Below, piece by piece: positions 34,653-42,675 of a stretch of DNA of 64,000 nt. Origin of the DNA: Streptomyces hygroscopicus subsp. hygroscopicus (GTDB lineage: Bacteria > Actinomycetota > Actinomycetes > Streptomycetales > Streptomycetaceae); assembly GCF_030269125.1 (NCBI RefSeq), contig NZ_BSSM01000016.1:141090-205089 (forward strand). The letters are read 5' to 3'. Every line of letters begins with the position of its first letter. Within the stretch, counting starts at the first letter, position 1. Position numbers and translations under genes: made by a program. The notes beneath the pieces are model-generated. The model saw only the letters and a list, made by a program, of their open reading frames with translations. It did not search any database and was not told the origin of the DNA.

Positions 34653-35832
34653 CCTGGCGGCGGAGCTGGCCCGATGGGTGGACGAGGGACGGGAGTTCGC
34701 CGTCGCCACCGTCGTGTCCGTCGGCGGCAGCGCCCCACGCGAGCCCGGCGCCGCCCTCGCCGTCGACCGTGCGGGCACCGTCATCGGATCGGTCTCCGGC
34801 GGCTGCGTCGAGGGCGCGGTCTACGACCTGTGCCAGGAGGCGCTGGAGAGCGGGCGGAGCGTGGTCGAGCGGTTCGGGTACAGCGACGAGGACGCCTTCG
34901 CCGTGGGGCTGACCTGCGGCGGGGTGATCGACGTCCTGGTGACGCCGGTGGGCGCGCAGGCGCCCGCCCGGCCGGTCCTCGCCGCGGCCCTCGCGCTCGC
35001 CGCCCAGGGAGCGCCGGCGGCCCTCGCCCGGATCGCCCGCGGTCCGGACGACCTCCTGGGCCGGGCCCTGCTGGTGCGCCCCGACGGCACGCACGAGGGC
35101 ACGCTCGCCGGCCACGCCGACCTCGACCGGACGGCGCTGGCCGAGGCGGGGGCCCTGCTGGAGGCGGGCCGCACCGGCACGGTGGAGATCTCCGCGGACG
35201 GCTCGCACTGCCCCGGCGGCCTCACCCTGCTGGTCGAGTCCGACGTGCCGCCCCCGCGGATGATCATCTTCGGGGCGGTGGACTTCGCCGCGGCCCTGGC
35301 ACGGGCCGGCAAGTTCCTCGGCCACCATGTGACCGTCTGCGACGCCCGTCCCGTCTTCGCCACCCCGGCCCGCTTCCCCGACGCCGACGAGGTGGTGGTC
35401 GACTGGCCGCACCGCTATCTGCGGCGCACCGCGACCGACGCGCGGACCGTGCTGTGCGTGCTCACCCACGACGCGAAGTTCGACGTACCGCTGCTCAAGG
35501 TCGCCCTCGGCATGCCGGTGGCGTTCGTCGGCGCCATGGGCTCGCGGCGCACCCACGAGGACCGGGAGCGGCGGCTGCGCGCGGAGGGCGTGAGCGAGCG
35601 CCAACTGGCCGGGCTGCGCTCGCCGATCGGCCTCGACCTGGGCGCCCGTACGCCCGAGGAGACCGCCCTGTCGATCGCCGCGGAGATCGTGGCCGCCCGG
35701 CGGGGCGGCACCGGCGCCCCGCTGACCGGCGGGCGGGCGCCGATCCACCGGGACCGGCCGCCCGCCGTGGCGGCGGGGGTGCGGGACGGGGTCGGCGGGT
35801 ACAGTGGGGAACGGGTATTCATCGATCGATGA
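34645..35832 (+). CDS. XdhC/CoxI-family Moco maturation protein
   Basis: A 395-residue chaperone that sulfurates and inserts molybdenum cofactor into the oxidoreductase. The N-terminal XdhC_CoxI domain shows VATVVSVGGSAPREPGAALAV and SGGCVEGAVYD plus LTCGGVIDVLV, with the conserved Cys residues. The C-terminal Rossmann domain includes MIIFGAVDFAAALARAGKFLGHHVTVCDAR, VLTHDAKFDVPLL and VAFVGAMGSRRTHEDR. Its ATG overlaps the preceding stop by eight bases. It ends inside an 18-bp palindrome that belongs to the next gene's promoter. Confidence 0.93.
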   Translation: MLDLAAELARWVDEGREFAVATVVSVGGSAPREPGAALAVDRAGTVIGSVSGGCVEGAVYDLCQEALESGRSVVERFGYSDEDAFAVGLTCGGVIDVLVTPVGAQAPARPVLAAALALAAQGAPAALARIARGPDDLLGRALLVRPDGTHEGTLAGHADLDRTALAEAGALLEAGRTGTVEISADGSHCPGGLTLLVESDVPPPRMIIFGAVDFAAALARAGKFLGHHVTVCDARPVFATPARFPDADEVVVDWPHRYLRRTATDARTVLCVLTHDAKFDVPLLKVALGMPVAFVGAMGSRRTHEDRERRLRAEGVSERQLAGLRSPIGLDLGARTPEETALSIAAEIVAARRGGTGAPLTGGRAPIHRDRPPAVAAGVRDGVGGYSGERVFIDR

Positions 35833-35834
35833 AT
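35817..35834. promoter_or_regulatory. Perfect 18-bp palindrome before the FAD monooxygenase
   Basis: ATTCATCGATCGATGAAT is identical to its own complement. It covers the last codons and stop of xdhC (TGA at 35830-35832) and lies 29 bases before the monooxygenase start. A full 18-bp palindrome in GC-rich DNA, itself AT-rich, is a strong candidate operator. No regulator gene is adjacent on either side. Confidence 0.7.
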
Positions 35835-35862
35835 TACTGCTCCGGTGAAGGGCAGGGCCACG

Positions 35863-37188
35863 GTGGACACGGTGGAGAGGACCACGTGCTGTGTGGTGGG
35901 CGGCGGCCCGGCGGGCATGGTGCTCGCGCTGCTGCTGGCCCGCTCCGGCATCGAGGTGACGGTGCTGGAGAAACACGCCGACTTCCTGCGCGACTTCCGC
36001 GGCGACACCGTCCACCCTTCCACCCTGGCCCTGCTGGACGAACTGGGCCTGGCCGAACGGTTCGCCCGGCTGCCGCAGCGCCGGGTGCGCACCGTCCAGC
36101 TGCCCGTCGCCGCCGGCCGCCCGCAGGTCACCGTCGCGGACCTGTCGGTGCTGCGCGGCCCCTACGACTACGTGGCGATGGTGCCCCAGTGGGACCTCCT
36201 CGACCTGCTCGCCGACGAGGCCCGCCGCGAACCCTCCTTCCACCTGTGGATGAACACGGAGGCGACCGGCTTCCTCACCGAGGCGGGCCGGGTCACCGGG
36301 GTGCGCTACCGCACCGCCGACGGCCGCACCGGCGAGCTGCGCGCCCCGCTCACCGTCGCCTGCGACGGCCGCGGCTCGCTCGCCCGCACCCGGCCGGAAC
36401 TCGGACTGCGCGGCTTCGACTGCCCGATGGACGCCTGGTGGTTCCGGCTGCCGCGCCGCGAGGGCGATCCACGCGGACTGGTCGGCGGCGCGGGCGACCG
36501 CTTCCTCACCGCGATGATCGACCGCGGCGACTACTGGCAGTGCGCCGCGCTCATCCCCAAGGGCACCGACGGCAGCCGCCGCGCCGCCGGACTCGACCGG
36601 TTCCGGGCCGAGTTCACCGCCGCCGTGCCCTGGCTCGCCGACCGCGCCGACGCCCTGCGCTCCTGGGACGAGGTCAAGCTCCTCGACGTACGCCTGGACC
36701 GGCTGCGCCGCTGGCACCGCCCCGGGCTGCTGTGCATCGGCGACGCGGCCCACGCCATGTCGCCGGTCTTCGGCATCGGCATCAACCTCGCGGTCCAGGA
36801 CGCCGTGGCCACCGCCCGTCATCTCGCCGGACCGCTGCGCCGGGGCGCCGTGGGCGAGCGCGACCTGCGCGGGGTCCAGCGCCGCCGCCGGCCGACCACG
36901 GTCGCCACGCAGGCGCTCCAGCGGCTGGCCCACGCCCGCGTCATCCGCCCCGTGCTCCAGGGCCGGCCGCCGCTCGGCGACGCGGACCGGGCCCGGCGGG
37001 TCGCCCGTCTGCTCGCCGGGTCACGGCGGTTGCGGCGGCTGCCCGCGTACTTCATCGCGTACGGCGCCCTGCGCGAGCGGCCACCCGCGGCGGCCGTGCG
37101 GAAGGCGGCCCGCGCCGGGGGCGGGCGTCCGGACGACGTTCCGTACCGGCGGACGCCGCCGGGCGAGGGGAAAGGTAACCCCGGGTAA
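35863..37188 (+). CDS. FAD-dependent aromatic monooxygenase-like oxidoreductase (PHBH fold)
   Basis: A 441-residue flavoprotein. The FAD site starts at CCVVGGGPAGMVLALLLARSG (GxGxxG, about 9-29). The substrate/FAD contact is FRGDTVHPSTLALLDEL, the second Rossmann element is VACDGRGSLARTRP (DG motif), and the pyrophosphate contact is LLCIGDAAHAMSPVFGIGINLAVQDA. The GTG at 35863 was preferred because GAAGGGCAGGG lies upstream; a GTG six codons earlier is also open. It follows the oxidase operon but has its own palindromic operator, so it may respond to a different signal. Confidence 0.85.
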   Translation: MDTVERTTCCVVGGGPAGMVLALLLARSGIEVTVLEKHADFLRDFRGDTVHPSTLALLDELGLAERFARLPQRRVRTVQLPVAAGRPQVTVADLSVLRGPYDYVAMVPQWDLLDLLADEARREPSFHLWMNTEATGFLTEAGRVTGVRYRTADGRTGELRAPLTVACDGRGSLARTRPELGLRGFDCPMDAWWFRLPRREGDPRGLVGGAGDRFLTAMIDRGDYWQCAALIPKGTDGSRRAAGLDRFRAEFTAAVPWLADRADALRSWDEVKLLDVRLDRLRRWHRPGLLCIGDAAHAMSPVFGIGINLAVQDAVATARHLAGPLRRGAVGERDLRGVQRRRRPTTVATQALQRLAHARVIRPVLQGRPPLGDADRARRVARLLAGSRRLRRLPAYFIAYGALRERPPAAAVRKAARAGGGRPDDVPYRRTPPGEGKGNPG

Positions 37189-37255
37189 GCGGGTGAAACC
37201 ATAACGATCTTGGCGGAGGCCTTGTGTGAACGGCGAACGCCCCTAGCCTCCCTGC

Positions 37256-38212
37256 ATGGCTTTTCTTTCAAGTCGCCGCCGAAGAACGCGTCTGGCCCCG
37301 GAGTTGGACGATCAGGAGCTGGGCAGACTTCTCAAGTCCCTGAGGGCGACGACCAGGACGGGCACGATCGCGACGACCGACCTGTGCGCGGCGCAGATCA
37401 CCCGCCTCCTCGACCAGGACCGGGGCGACTGGGACCGCCGGGCCCACCGGATCGACGTCCTCGCGGGCTTTCTGACGGAGTCGCACCTGCCCCGCTCCTG
37501 GGCCGCGCGCGAGCCGCGCAGCGCCGACGCGCTCGTGCTGCACGCCTGGACCCAGGTGGCCGACGCCCGCGCCCAGGGCCGCCCGGAGGACGCCTCCGAG
37601 GCCACCGACCTCTGTCTGCGGGCCGCCGAACTCGCCCCGGACGACCCCACCCCCTGGGTCGCCCTGCTGGCGGTGGCCCGCCTCCAGCGCTGGGAGCAGC
37701 CCCAGGCGTTCGGCGTGTGGAACGAGGTGCTCGCCCGCGACCGCTGGAACCGCGAGGCGTACCTCGGCATGCTCGGATACCTCAGCCCCGAGGAGGGCGG
37801 CTCACGTATCCAGGTGCTGGAGTTCGTGGACAGCCTGGCCGCCCGCATGCCCGCGAACGCGCCCTGCGCCGGCGTCGAACTCACCGCCCAGGTCCTGCAG
37901 TACCGCTCCGTCCTCGGCCGGGGCGGGTTCGAGGCGCTGGTGGCCCGCAACCACTGGTCCCACGCCATGGCCGGGCAGGCCCTCGACCGCGTGGCCCACA
38001 CCTGGCCCCAGCCGGGATTCCTGCGCCACGCCAGGGCGCTCGCCGACCTCAACGTGCTCGCCTACGCCCTGATGGCCGCCGACCGCCGCCGCGACGCCGC
38101 GCCGGTCTTCGAGGCCCTGGGCGGCATCGTCGCCTCCTGGCCGTGGAACACCGGCGGTGAGCCGCTCGCGGAGTACGAGCAGGCACAGCGCCGGGCGACC
38201 GTCGGCCTGTGA
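37256..38212 (+). CDS. Conserved hypothetical TPR-like protein
   Basis: A 318-residue soluble, helical protein with no signal peptide. Segments such as SADALVLHAWTQVADARAQGR, LRAAELAPDDPTPWVALLAVARLQRWEQ and NEVLARDRWNREAYLGMLGYL have the helix-pair rhythm of tetratricopeptide repeats. It carries several conserved Trp residues and the end is FEALGGIVASWPWNTGGEP. I do not recognise a functional assignment. It stands alone with a 67-base leader. Confidence 0.8.
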   Translation: MAFLSSRRRRTRLAPELDDQELGRLLKSLRATTRTGTIATTDLCAAQITRLLDQDRGDWDRRAHRIDVLAGFLTESHLPRSWAAREPRSADALVLHAWTQVADARAQGRPEDASEATDLCLRAAELAPDDPTPWVALLAVARLQRWEQPQAFGVWNEVLARDRWNREAYLGMLGYLSPEEGGSRIQVLEFVDSLAARMPANAPCAGVELTAQVLQYRSVLGRGGFEALVARNHWSHAMAGQALDRVAHTWPQPGFLRHARALADLNVLAYALMAADRRRDAAPVFEALGGIVASWPWNTGGEPLAEYEQAQRRATVGL

Positions 38213-38286
38213 TCAGCGGCGTTTCGTCTGTGATGTCCCCCACCCACCCTTGCCGCCGCGGGGAAGGGCTACCTAAGTTCGTACGT

Positions 38287-38544
38287 ATGTCCGCGTACGG
38301 CCCCACCCAGCCCGCCCAGCCGGTCGAGTTCTCCGTCGACCTCACCGCCCACGAGATGCTCCGGCGCGCCCACGTCATGGACGCCGTCGGCCCCACGTGG
38401 GACCCCGTCAAGGCACTGCGGGACGAGGACGCGGCGCACGAGCTGCTCTACTCCGGCCTCGACGCGGAGCAGCAGCGCATCTACGACGAGCTGGCGGCCG
38501 CCGGTGTGCTGCCCGAGCGCGGAGACGGCCGTGCTACCGCTTGA
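38287..38544 (+). CDS. Small conserved protein (DUF6400-like)
   Basis: An 85-residue acidic protein: FSVDLTAHEMLRRAHVMDAVG, then WDPVKALRDEDAAHELLYSGLDAEQQRIYDELAAAGVLP. The pattern resembles small actinobacterial proteins grouped as DUF6400; the assignment is from memory and is tentative. The ATG at 38287 was chosen over an upstream start because homologous text begins there. The following gene starts inside its last codons. Confidence 0.65.
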   Translation: MSAYGPTQPAQPVEFSVDLTAHEMLRRAHVMDAVGPTWDPVKALRDEDAAHELLYSGLDAEQQRIYDELAAAGVLPERGDGRATA

Positions 38545-38779
38545 TCCCCAGGCGGACATCGGCCGCCGTGCCTGGGTGACCTGCCCGAACTGCGCGGACC
38601 ACCGCGGCTGCGCGACCTGCGGTGAGGGGCGCAGGTGCACCCGGCACTGGCGCTACCTGCTGTCGAACACCGGCAGCATGCTCCACCTCCAGTGCCCGAC
38701 CTGCACCCACGTCTGGGACCACGAGACCGGCTTCGGCGCCGGCCGAGGCCGCCCGAACCGGGGGGCGGACAGCCGCTGA
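38531..38779 (+). CDS. Small Cys-rich zinc-ribbon-like protein
   Basis: An 82-residue protein beginning at the GTG at 38531, which overlaps the end of the preceding gene by 14 bases. It has eight Cys/His-type ligands in CPNCADHRGCATCGEGRRCTRHW and LQCPTCTHVWDH, which could hold two zinc ions. LLSNTGSMLHLQCPTCTHVW resembles a conserved Streptomyces hypothetical. No enzymatic motif is seen. It is probably cotranslated with the upstream small protein. Confidence 0.7.
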   Translation: MLPLDPQADIGRRAWVTCPNCADHRGCATCGEGRRCTRHWRYLLSNTGSMLHLQCPTCTHVWDHETGFGAGRGRPNRGADSR

Positions 38780-38813
38780 GGCCGGTGCCGGTGGTGCCGA
38801 TGGTGCGGTTTCG

Positions 38814-38849
38814 CAGGTGCAGGTGCAGGTGCAGGTGCAGGTGCAGGTG
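38814..38849. repeat. Hexanucleotide tandem repeat (CAGGTG)6
   Basis: Six perfect copies of CAGGTG plus one degenerate copy lie between two converging genes and outside both. It is a candidate length-variable locus. Confidence 0.9.
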
Positions 38850-38866
38850 CAGGCGGGCGACCTGGT

Positions 38867-39673
38867 TCAGGCCGCGCGGGTGAAGAGGGGCAGGTAGCCG
38901 AGGGACTGCCCGGAGGCGTTGGGGTGGTACGACTCCGTGAGGTCCAGCACCTCGACACTGCGGAGCCACGGCCCCGCGGAACAGATCTCGTGACCGCTGA
39001 ACGCGGTCCGGGCGTCGGCGAACGCGAACCCGTGGCCGGTGGCGTGCCGGGCGATCATGCCGTCGAGGTGGTCGATCGCCGCGTTGAGCGCGGCCCGCTC
39101 CGAGTCCTCGAGGCCGCGCGAGCAGCTGCCGTGGAGCTGGTAGAAGTGCGGATACCCGAGTACCACGACGCGGGCGGCCGGGGCCTTGCTCCTGATGGCC
39201 GAGTAGAGCCGGTCCAGGTTCGCGGGCAGCGTCTTGTCGACGTAGTCGCGCGCGGTGGCGATGGCGCTGAGGCACCCGGTGGTGCCGGGCAGCGCGCACA
39301 GCCCCATGACCTTGGCCCAGCTCGCGTCACTGCCGCCGGCGGTGATGCTGACCAGGTTGGTACGGCCGCTCAGCGCCCCGAGCTGCTTGGTCAGCACGTC
39401 CCCGGTCTTGGCGCCGTTGCAGGCGGCGAAGGAGAAGGACGAGGCGTGGGCCGCGGCCCACAGCGCGGGGTACGCCCGGCTGCTGCGCAGGCAGTTCGCG
39501 GCCTCGGTGAGGTAGTCGCCGGCGCCGACGCCGGCCGAGTAGGAGTCTCCGAGGGCCACGTAGTCCAGGGCCGCCCTGTTCGGCGCCGCGGGCGCGGCGG
39601 CGGGACCGGCGAGGGTGCAGGCGCCCGCGAGCAGCGCGGCGGCGGCCAAGGACTGGATGCGGAACGGTCTCAT
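38867..39673 (-). CDS. Secreted SGNH/GDSL-type esterase
   Basis: A 268-residue exported hydrolase. The signal peptide is residues 1 to about 30 (AAAALLAGACTLAGPAAAPAA). Block I is VALGDSYSAGVGAG with the nucleophile Ser. Block V is ESYHPNASGQ with the catalytic His. Block III, normally GGND, reads ITAGGSDASW, so the oxyanion Asn is replaced by Ser. Cys pairs (NCLRSS, ACNGA, LCALPGTTGC, GSC and ICS) suggest the disulfide-bonded Streptomyces esterase type. It would act on secreted or environmental esters. The start is the ATG at 39673. Confidence 0.88.
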   Translation of the reverse strand: MRPFRIQSLAAAALLAGACTLAGPAAAPAAPNRAALDYVALGDSYSAGVGAGDYLTEAANCLRSSRAYPALWAAAHASSFSFAACNGAKTGDVLTKQLGALSGRTNLVSITAGGSDASWAKVMGLCALPGTTGCLSAIATARDYVDKTLPANLDRLYSAIRSKAPAARVVVLGYPHFYQLHGSCSRGLEDSERAALNAAIDHLDGMIARHATGHGFAFADARTAFSGHEICSAGPWLRSVEVLDLTESYHPNASGQSLGYLPLFTRAA

Positions 39674-40011
39674 GCTTCCCGTTTATCGCGGAACCACGAC
39701 CCCGCCGCCTCGTTACGGTCTGCCATGTTGACAAAGCGTCCCGCCGATGCGCCCGCGCGAGCCCCTTGGTGCGAAGGGCGCCGGTCCGACGTCACGGCCG
39801 GGCCCTGAAGCGTCTCCCGGTCCGGTGTTTCACCCGAAGGGCCGTCACCCGTACGGCCGTACCTCCATGGAAAAGGCAAGGAGCGCGTACTCCTCGCCAC
39901 TCTCAACGTATAGCCGCTGGGGGGCCTTGCGGCAAGCCCCCTCCCGTCCCGCACAATCTCCGGCCTGGACGGCGAACCGCTGGTGGGGCGCCTGTGTGCG
40001 TGAGGAATTCC
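39674..40011. other. 338-base region upstream of rox
   Basis: It contains the RAE and, just before it, a TATA-containing AACGTATAG (39906-39914) that could be a -10 region. I see no coding frame. Confidence 0.5.
39921..39940 (+). promoter_or_regulatory. Rifamycin-associated element (RAE)
   Basis: GGGGCCTTGCGGCAAGCCCC is an interrupted inverted repeat (GGGGC-TTGC against GCAAGCCCC) 71 bases before the rox start. It matches the RAE consensus as I remember it, an element of about 19 bp described in actinomycetes upstream of rifamycin-inactivating genes, where it confers rifamycin-inducible expression. Its position in front of a rox homologue is the expected context. Confidence 0.85.
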
Positions 40012-41448
40012 ATGATCGACGTGATCATCGCGGGCGGTGGGCCGACCGGCCTGATGCTGGCCGCCGAGCTACGGCTGCACGGCGTCCACACCGTCGTGCT
40101 GGAGAAGGAGACGGAGCCGACCGGGATCGTACGGGCGCTCGGCCTGCACGCGCGAAGCATCGAGGTGCTGGACCAGCGCGGCCTCCTGGAACGCTTCCTG
40201 CCGCGGGGCGAGAAGCACCCGCTCGGCGGATTCTTCGCGGGCATCCGCAAGCCGTCGCCGCGGGGACTGGACACCGCGCACGGGTACGTCCTCGGCATCC
40301 CGCAGCCGGTCACCGACCATCTGCTGGCCGAGCACGCCACCGAGCTGGGCGCCGAGCTCCGCCGCGGCCGCGAGCTGACCGGGCTGAGCCAGGGCGAGGA
40401 CGGGGTGACCGTCGAACTGGCGGACGGCACACGGCTGCGCTCGCGCTACCTCGTCGGCTGCGACGGCGGCCGCAGCACGGTGCGCAAGCTGCTCGGCGTC
40501 GGCTTCCCGGGTGAGCCGTCCCGGGCCGACACGCTGCTCGGCGAGGCGCGGCTGACGGCCTCGCCGCGGGAGGTGGCCGACGTGGTGACCGAGGTCCGCC
40601 GAACCCAGCTGCGGTTCGGCGTCGGACCGCTCGGGGAGGGCGTGTACCGCTTCGTCGTCCCGGCCGACGGACTGGCCGAGGACCGTACCGTGCCGCCGAC
40701 CCTCGAAGAGGTGCGCCGGCGGTTGCGGGCGGTGGCCGGTACCGACTTCGGTATCCACGCGCCGCGTTGGCTCTCCCGCTTCGGCGACGGCACCCGGCAG
40801 GCCGAGCGCTACCGGGTCGGCCGGGTCCTGCTGGCCGGCGACGCGGCGCACGTCCATCCGCCGATAGGCGGCCAGGGGCTCAACCTGGGCATCCAGGACG
40901 CGTTCAACCTCGGCTGGAAGCTGGCGGCCGAGATCGCCGGCTGGGCACCGCCGGGGCTCCTCGACACCTACCAACGCGAACGCCACCCGGTCGCGGCCGA
41001 CGTGCTCGACAACACCCGGGCCCAGATGGAACTGGTGTCCCTCGAACCGGGGGCCCGAGCGGTGCGCCGGCTGGTGGCGGAACTGATGGACATCGAGGAG
41101 GTGAACCGCCGCCTGACGGAGAAGATCATCGCGACCGGCATCCGCTACGACTTCGGCGACGGCCACGACCTGCTCGGGCGCCGCCTGCCGGACCTGCCCC
41201 TGGGACGGGGGCGCCTGTACGAACTGCTCCACCAGGGCCGCGGCCTGCTGCTCGACCGGACCGGGCGCTTCTCGGTGACCGGCTGGGCGGACCGGGTCGA
41301 CCATGTCGTCGAAGGCAGCGACGAACTGGATGTCCCCGCCGTGCTCCTCCGCCCCGACGGCCACGTGGCCTGGGCCGGCGAGGACCCCTCGGACCTCGCC
41401 GACCGGCTGCCGAGGTGGTTCGGCACGCCGACCGCGGCACTGCGCTAG
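40012..41448 (+). CDS. rox: Rifamycin monooxygenase
   Basis: A 478-residue flavin monooxygenase very close in text to known Rox proteins. The FAD motif is IIAGGGPTGLMLAAELRLHG (residues 6-25), then VVLEKETEPT. The DG motif is YLVGCDGGRSTVRKLLGVG, the third flavin motif is LLAGDAAHVHPPIGGQGLN (Asp near 277), and the C-terminal thioredoxin-like domain ends VLLRPDGHVAWAGED. Rox hydroxylates the naphthyl ring of rifamycins and so opens the ansa macrocycle, giving resistance. Near the N-terminus, TGIVRALGLHARSIEVLDQRG differs from the usual SRGQGLHVRS text. The RAE upstream predicts rifamycin induction. Confidence 0.93.
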   Translation: MIDVIIAGGGPTGLMLAAELRLHGVHTVVLEKETEPTGIVRALGLHARSIEVLDQRGLLERFLPRGEKHPLGGFFAGIRKPSPRGLDTAHGYVLGIPQPVTDHLLAEHATELGAELRRGRELTGLSQGEDGVTVELADGTRLRSRYLVGCDGGRSTVRKLLGVGFPGEPSRADTLLGEARLTASPREVADVVTEVRRTQLRFGVGPLGEGVYRFVVPADGLAEDRTVPPTLEEVRRRLRAVAGTDFGIHAPRWLSRFGDGTRQAERYRVGRVLLAGDAAHVHPPIGGQGLNLGIQDAFNLGWKLAAEIAGWAPPGLLDTYQRERHPVAADVLDNTRAQMELVSLEPGARAVRRLVAELMDIEEVNRRLTEKIIATGIRYDFGDGHDLLGRRLPDLPLGRGRLYELLHQGRGLLLDRTGRFSVTGWADRVDHVVEGSDELDVPAVLLRPDGHVAWAGEDPSDLADRLPRWFGTPTAALR

Positions 41449-41659
41449 GGGTTTCCGGGCGTGGGCGGCCCGGTCCGCCTTCTCCCCCGGACCGCCGGAC
41501 TCCACGGTCGGACCCGCGCCTTCCGCGGCGCGAGCGGGGTGCGGGCCCCGGCGCGCGCGGACTTGCCGGGCAGGGGAGAGCACCGGCCCTCCGAACCCCG
41601 CTCCCCCAAAGGGGTCCGCGCGGGGTTCGGCAGGCGGCCCGAGGCCGGTTCCCTCGCGG

Positions 41660-42589
41660 TCAGACGATGTCCTCCCCCGCGGCCCCGAAGTAGTGGCCCT
41701 CCTCCAGATCGGCGAGGAGGCCGGGCCCGGTCGGTTCCCAGCCGAGCAGGGTGCGGGTGGCGGCACTCGACGCGGCGGCGTCGAGGCCGACGAAGGCGCT
41801 CATCCAGCCGAAGTGGCCGGCCAGGTCCTCGGAACCGATCGATGCCGTCGGCAGGTTCAGCTGACGGCCGATCACCTCCGCGATGTCGCGGAGCGGCAGG
41901 CCCTCCTCGGCGACCCCGTGCAGCACGGTGCCGGCCGGGGCCTTCTCGACCGCGAGACGGAACAGCCGCGCCGCGTCCAGCCGATGGACGGCAGGCCACC
42001 GGTTGGCACCGTCACCGGCGTAACCGGAGACGCCCTTGTCCCGCGCGATGCCGACGAGGGAGGCGATGAAGCCGTTGTCCCCGTCGCCGTGGCAGGTGGG
42101 GGAGAGCCGCACCACGGACGAGCGCACACCGCGCTCCGCGCACGCGAGCACGGCCTGCGCGGTGACCGCACGGATCAGGATCGGCGAGTCGCCTTCGGTG
42201 ACCGGCATGTCCTGCTCCGTCGCCACCCGCCCCGGCGCCAGGCCGGCCAGCCCGGACGCGAGCACGAACGGGCGGTCGCTGCCGGCGAGCGCCTCGGTGA
42301 GGACGTCGACGGCCCTGCGGTCGGCCTCCGCCGCGCTCTGGAAGCCGCCGGAGAAGGCCACGTCGTGCTTGAAGGCGAGGTGGATCACCCCGTCCGAGTC
42401 GGCGGCCGCGGCACCGAGGACGTCGAGATCGTCCAGGCTGCCGCGGACGACCTCCGCGCCGGCCGCGGTGAGCGCGTCGGCGGAGGCGTCGGAACGGGCC
42501 AGGCCCACGGCCTGATGACCCGCGCCGATGAGTTCCGGAACGACGGCCGAACCGATCCAGCCGGACGCCCCGGTCACGAAAATGCGCAT
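41660..42589 (-). CDS. NAD(P)-dependent SDR-family oxidoreductase
   Basis: A 309-residue extended short-chain dehydrogenase: FVTGASGWIGSAVVPELIGAGH (Rossmann), then VVRGSLDDLDVLGAAAADSDGVIHLAF. The usual YxxxK motif is not evident; around that position it reads SPILIRAVTAQAVL, so it may be a binding protein or use another mechanism, as in some atypical SDRs of this type. It is divergent to a TetR gene with two shared operators, and so is that repressor's likely target. Confidence 0.88.
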   Translation of the reverse strand: MRIFVTGASGWIGSAVVPELIGAGHQAVGLARSDASADALTAAGAEVVRGSLDDLDVLGAAAADSDGVIHLAFKHDVAFSGGFQSAAEADRRAVDVLTEALAGSDRPFVLASGLAGLAPGRVATEQDMPVTEGDSPILIRAVTAQAVLACAERGVRSSVVRLSPTCHGDGDNGFIASLVGIARDKGVSGYAGDGANRWPAVHRLDAARLFRLAVEKAPAGTVLHGVAEEGLPLRDIAEVIGRQLNLPTASIGSEDLAGHFGWMSAFVGLDAAASSAATRTLLGWEPTGPGLLADLEEGHYFGAAGEDIV

Positions 42590-42609
42590 GAGAGATCCCC
42601 AGACAGGTG

Positions 42610-42659
42610 GATGTCAGTTACTGACATCGACGCTAGCACTGATGCCAGTCGCTGTCATC
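42610..42659. promoter_or_regulatory. Twin operators between SDR and tetR
   Basis: GATGTCAGTTACTGACATC (42610-42628) has perfect 9-base arms around one base. GATGCCAGTCGCTGTCATC (42641-42659) is the same motif with two mismatched pairs. The centres are 31 bp apart. The second copy lies just upstream of a TAGGAT -10-like sequence (42663-42668) that ends seven bases before the tetR ATG. Confidence 0.8.
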
Positions 42660-42675
42660 GCGTAGGATGCGGCCC

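Noticed and set aside
38635..38897. Small ORFs with Gln-Val repeats
   Set aside because: They only translate the CAGGTG tandem repeat and overlap the supported zinc-ribbon gene in other frames.
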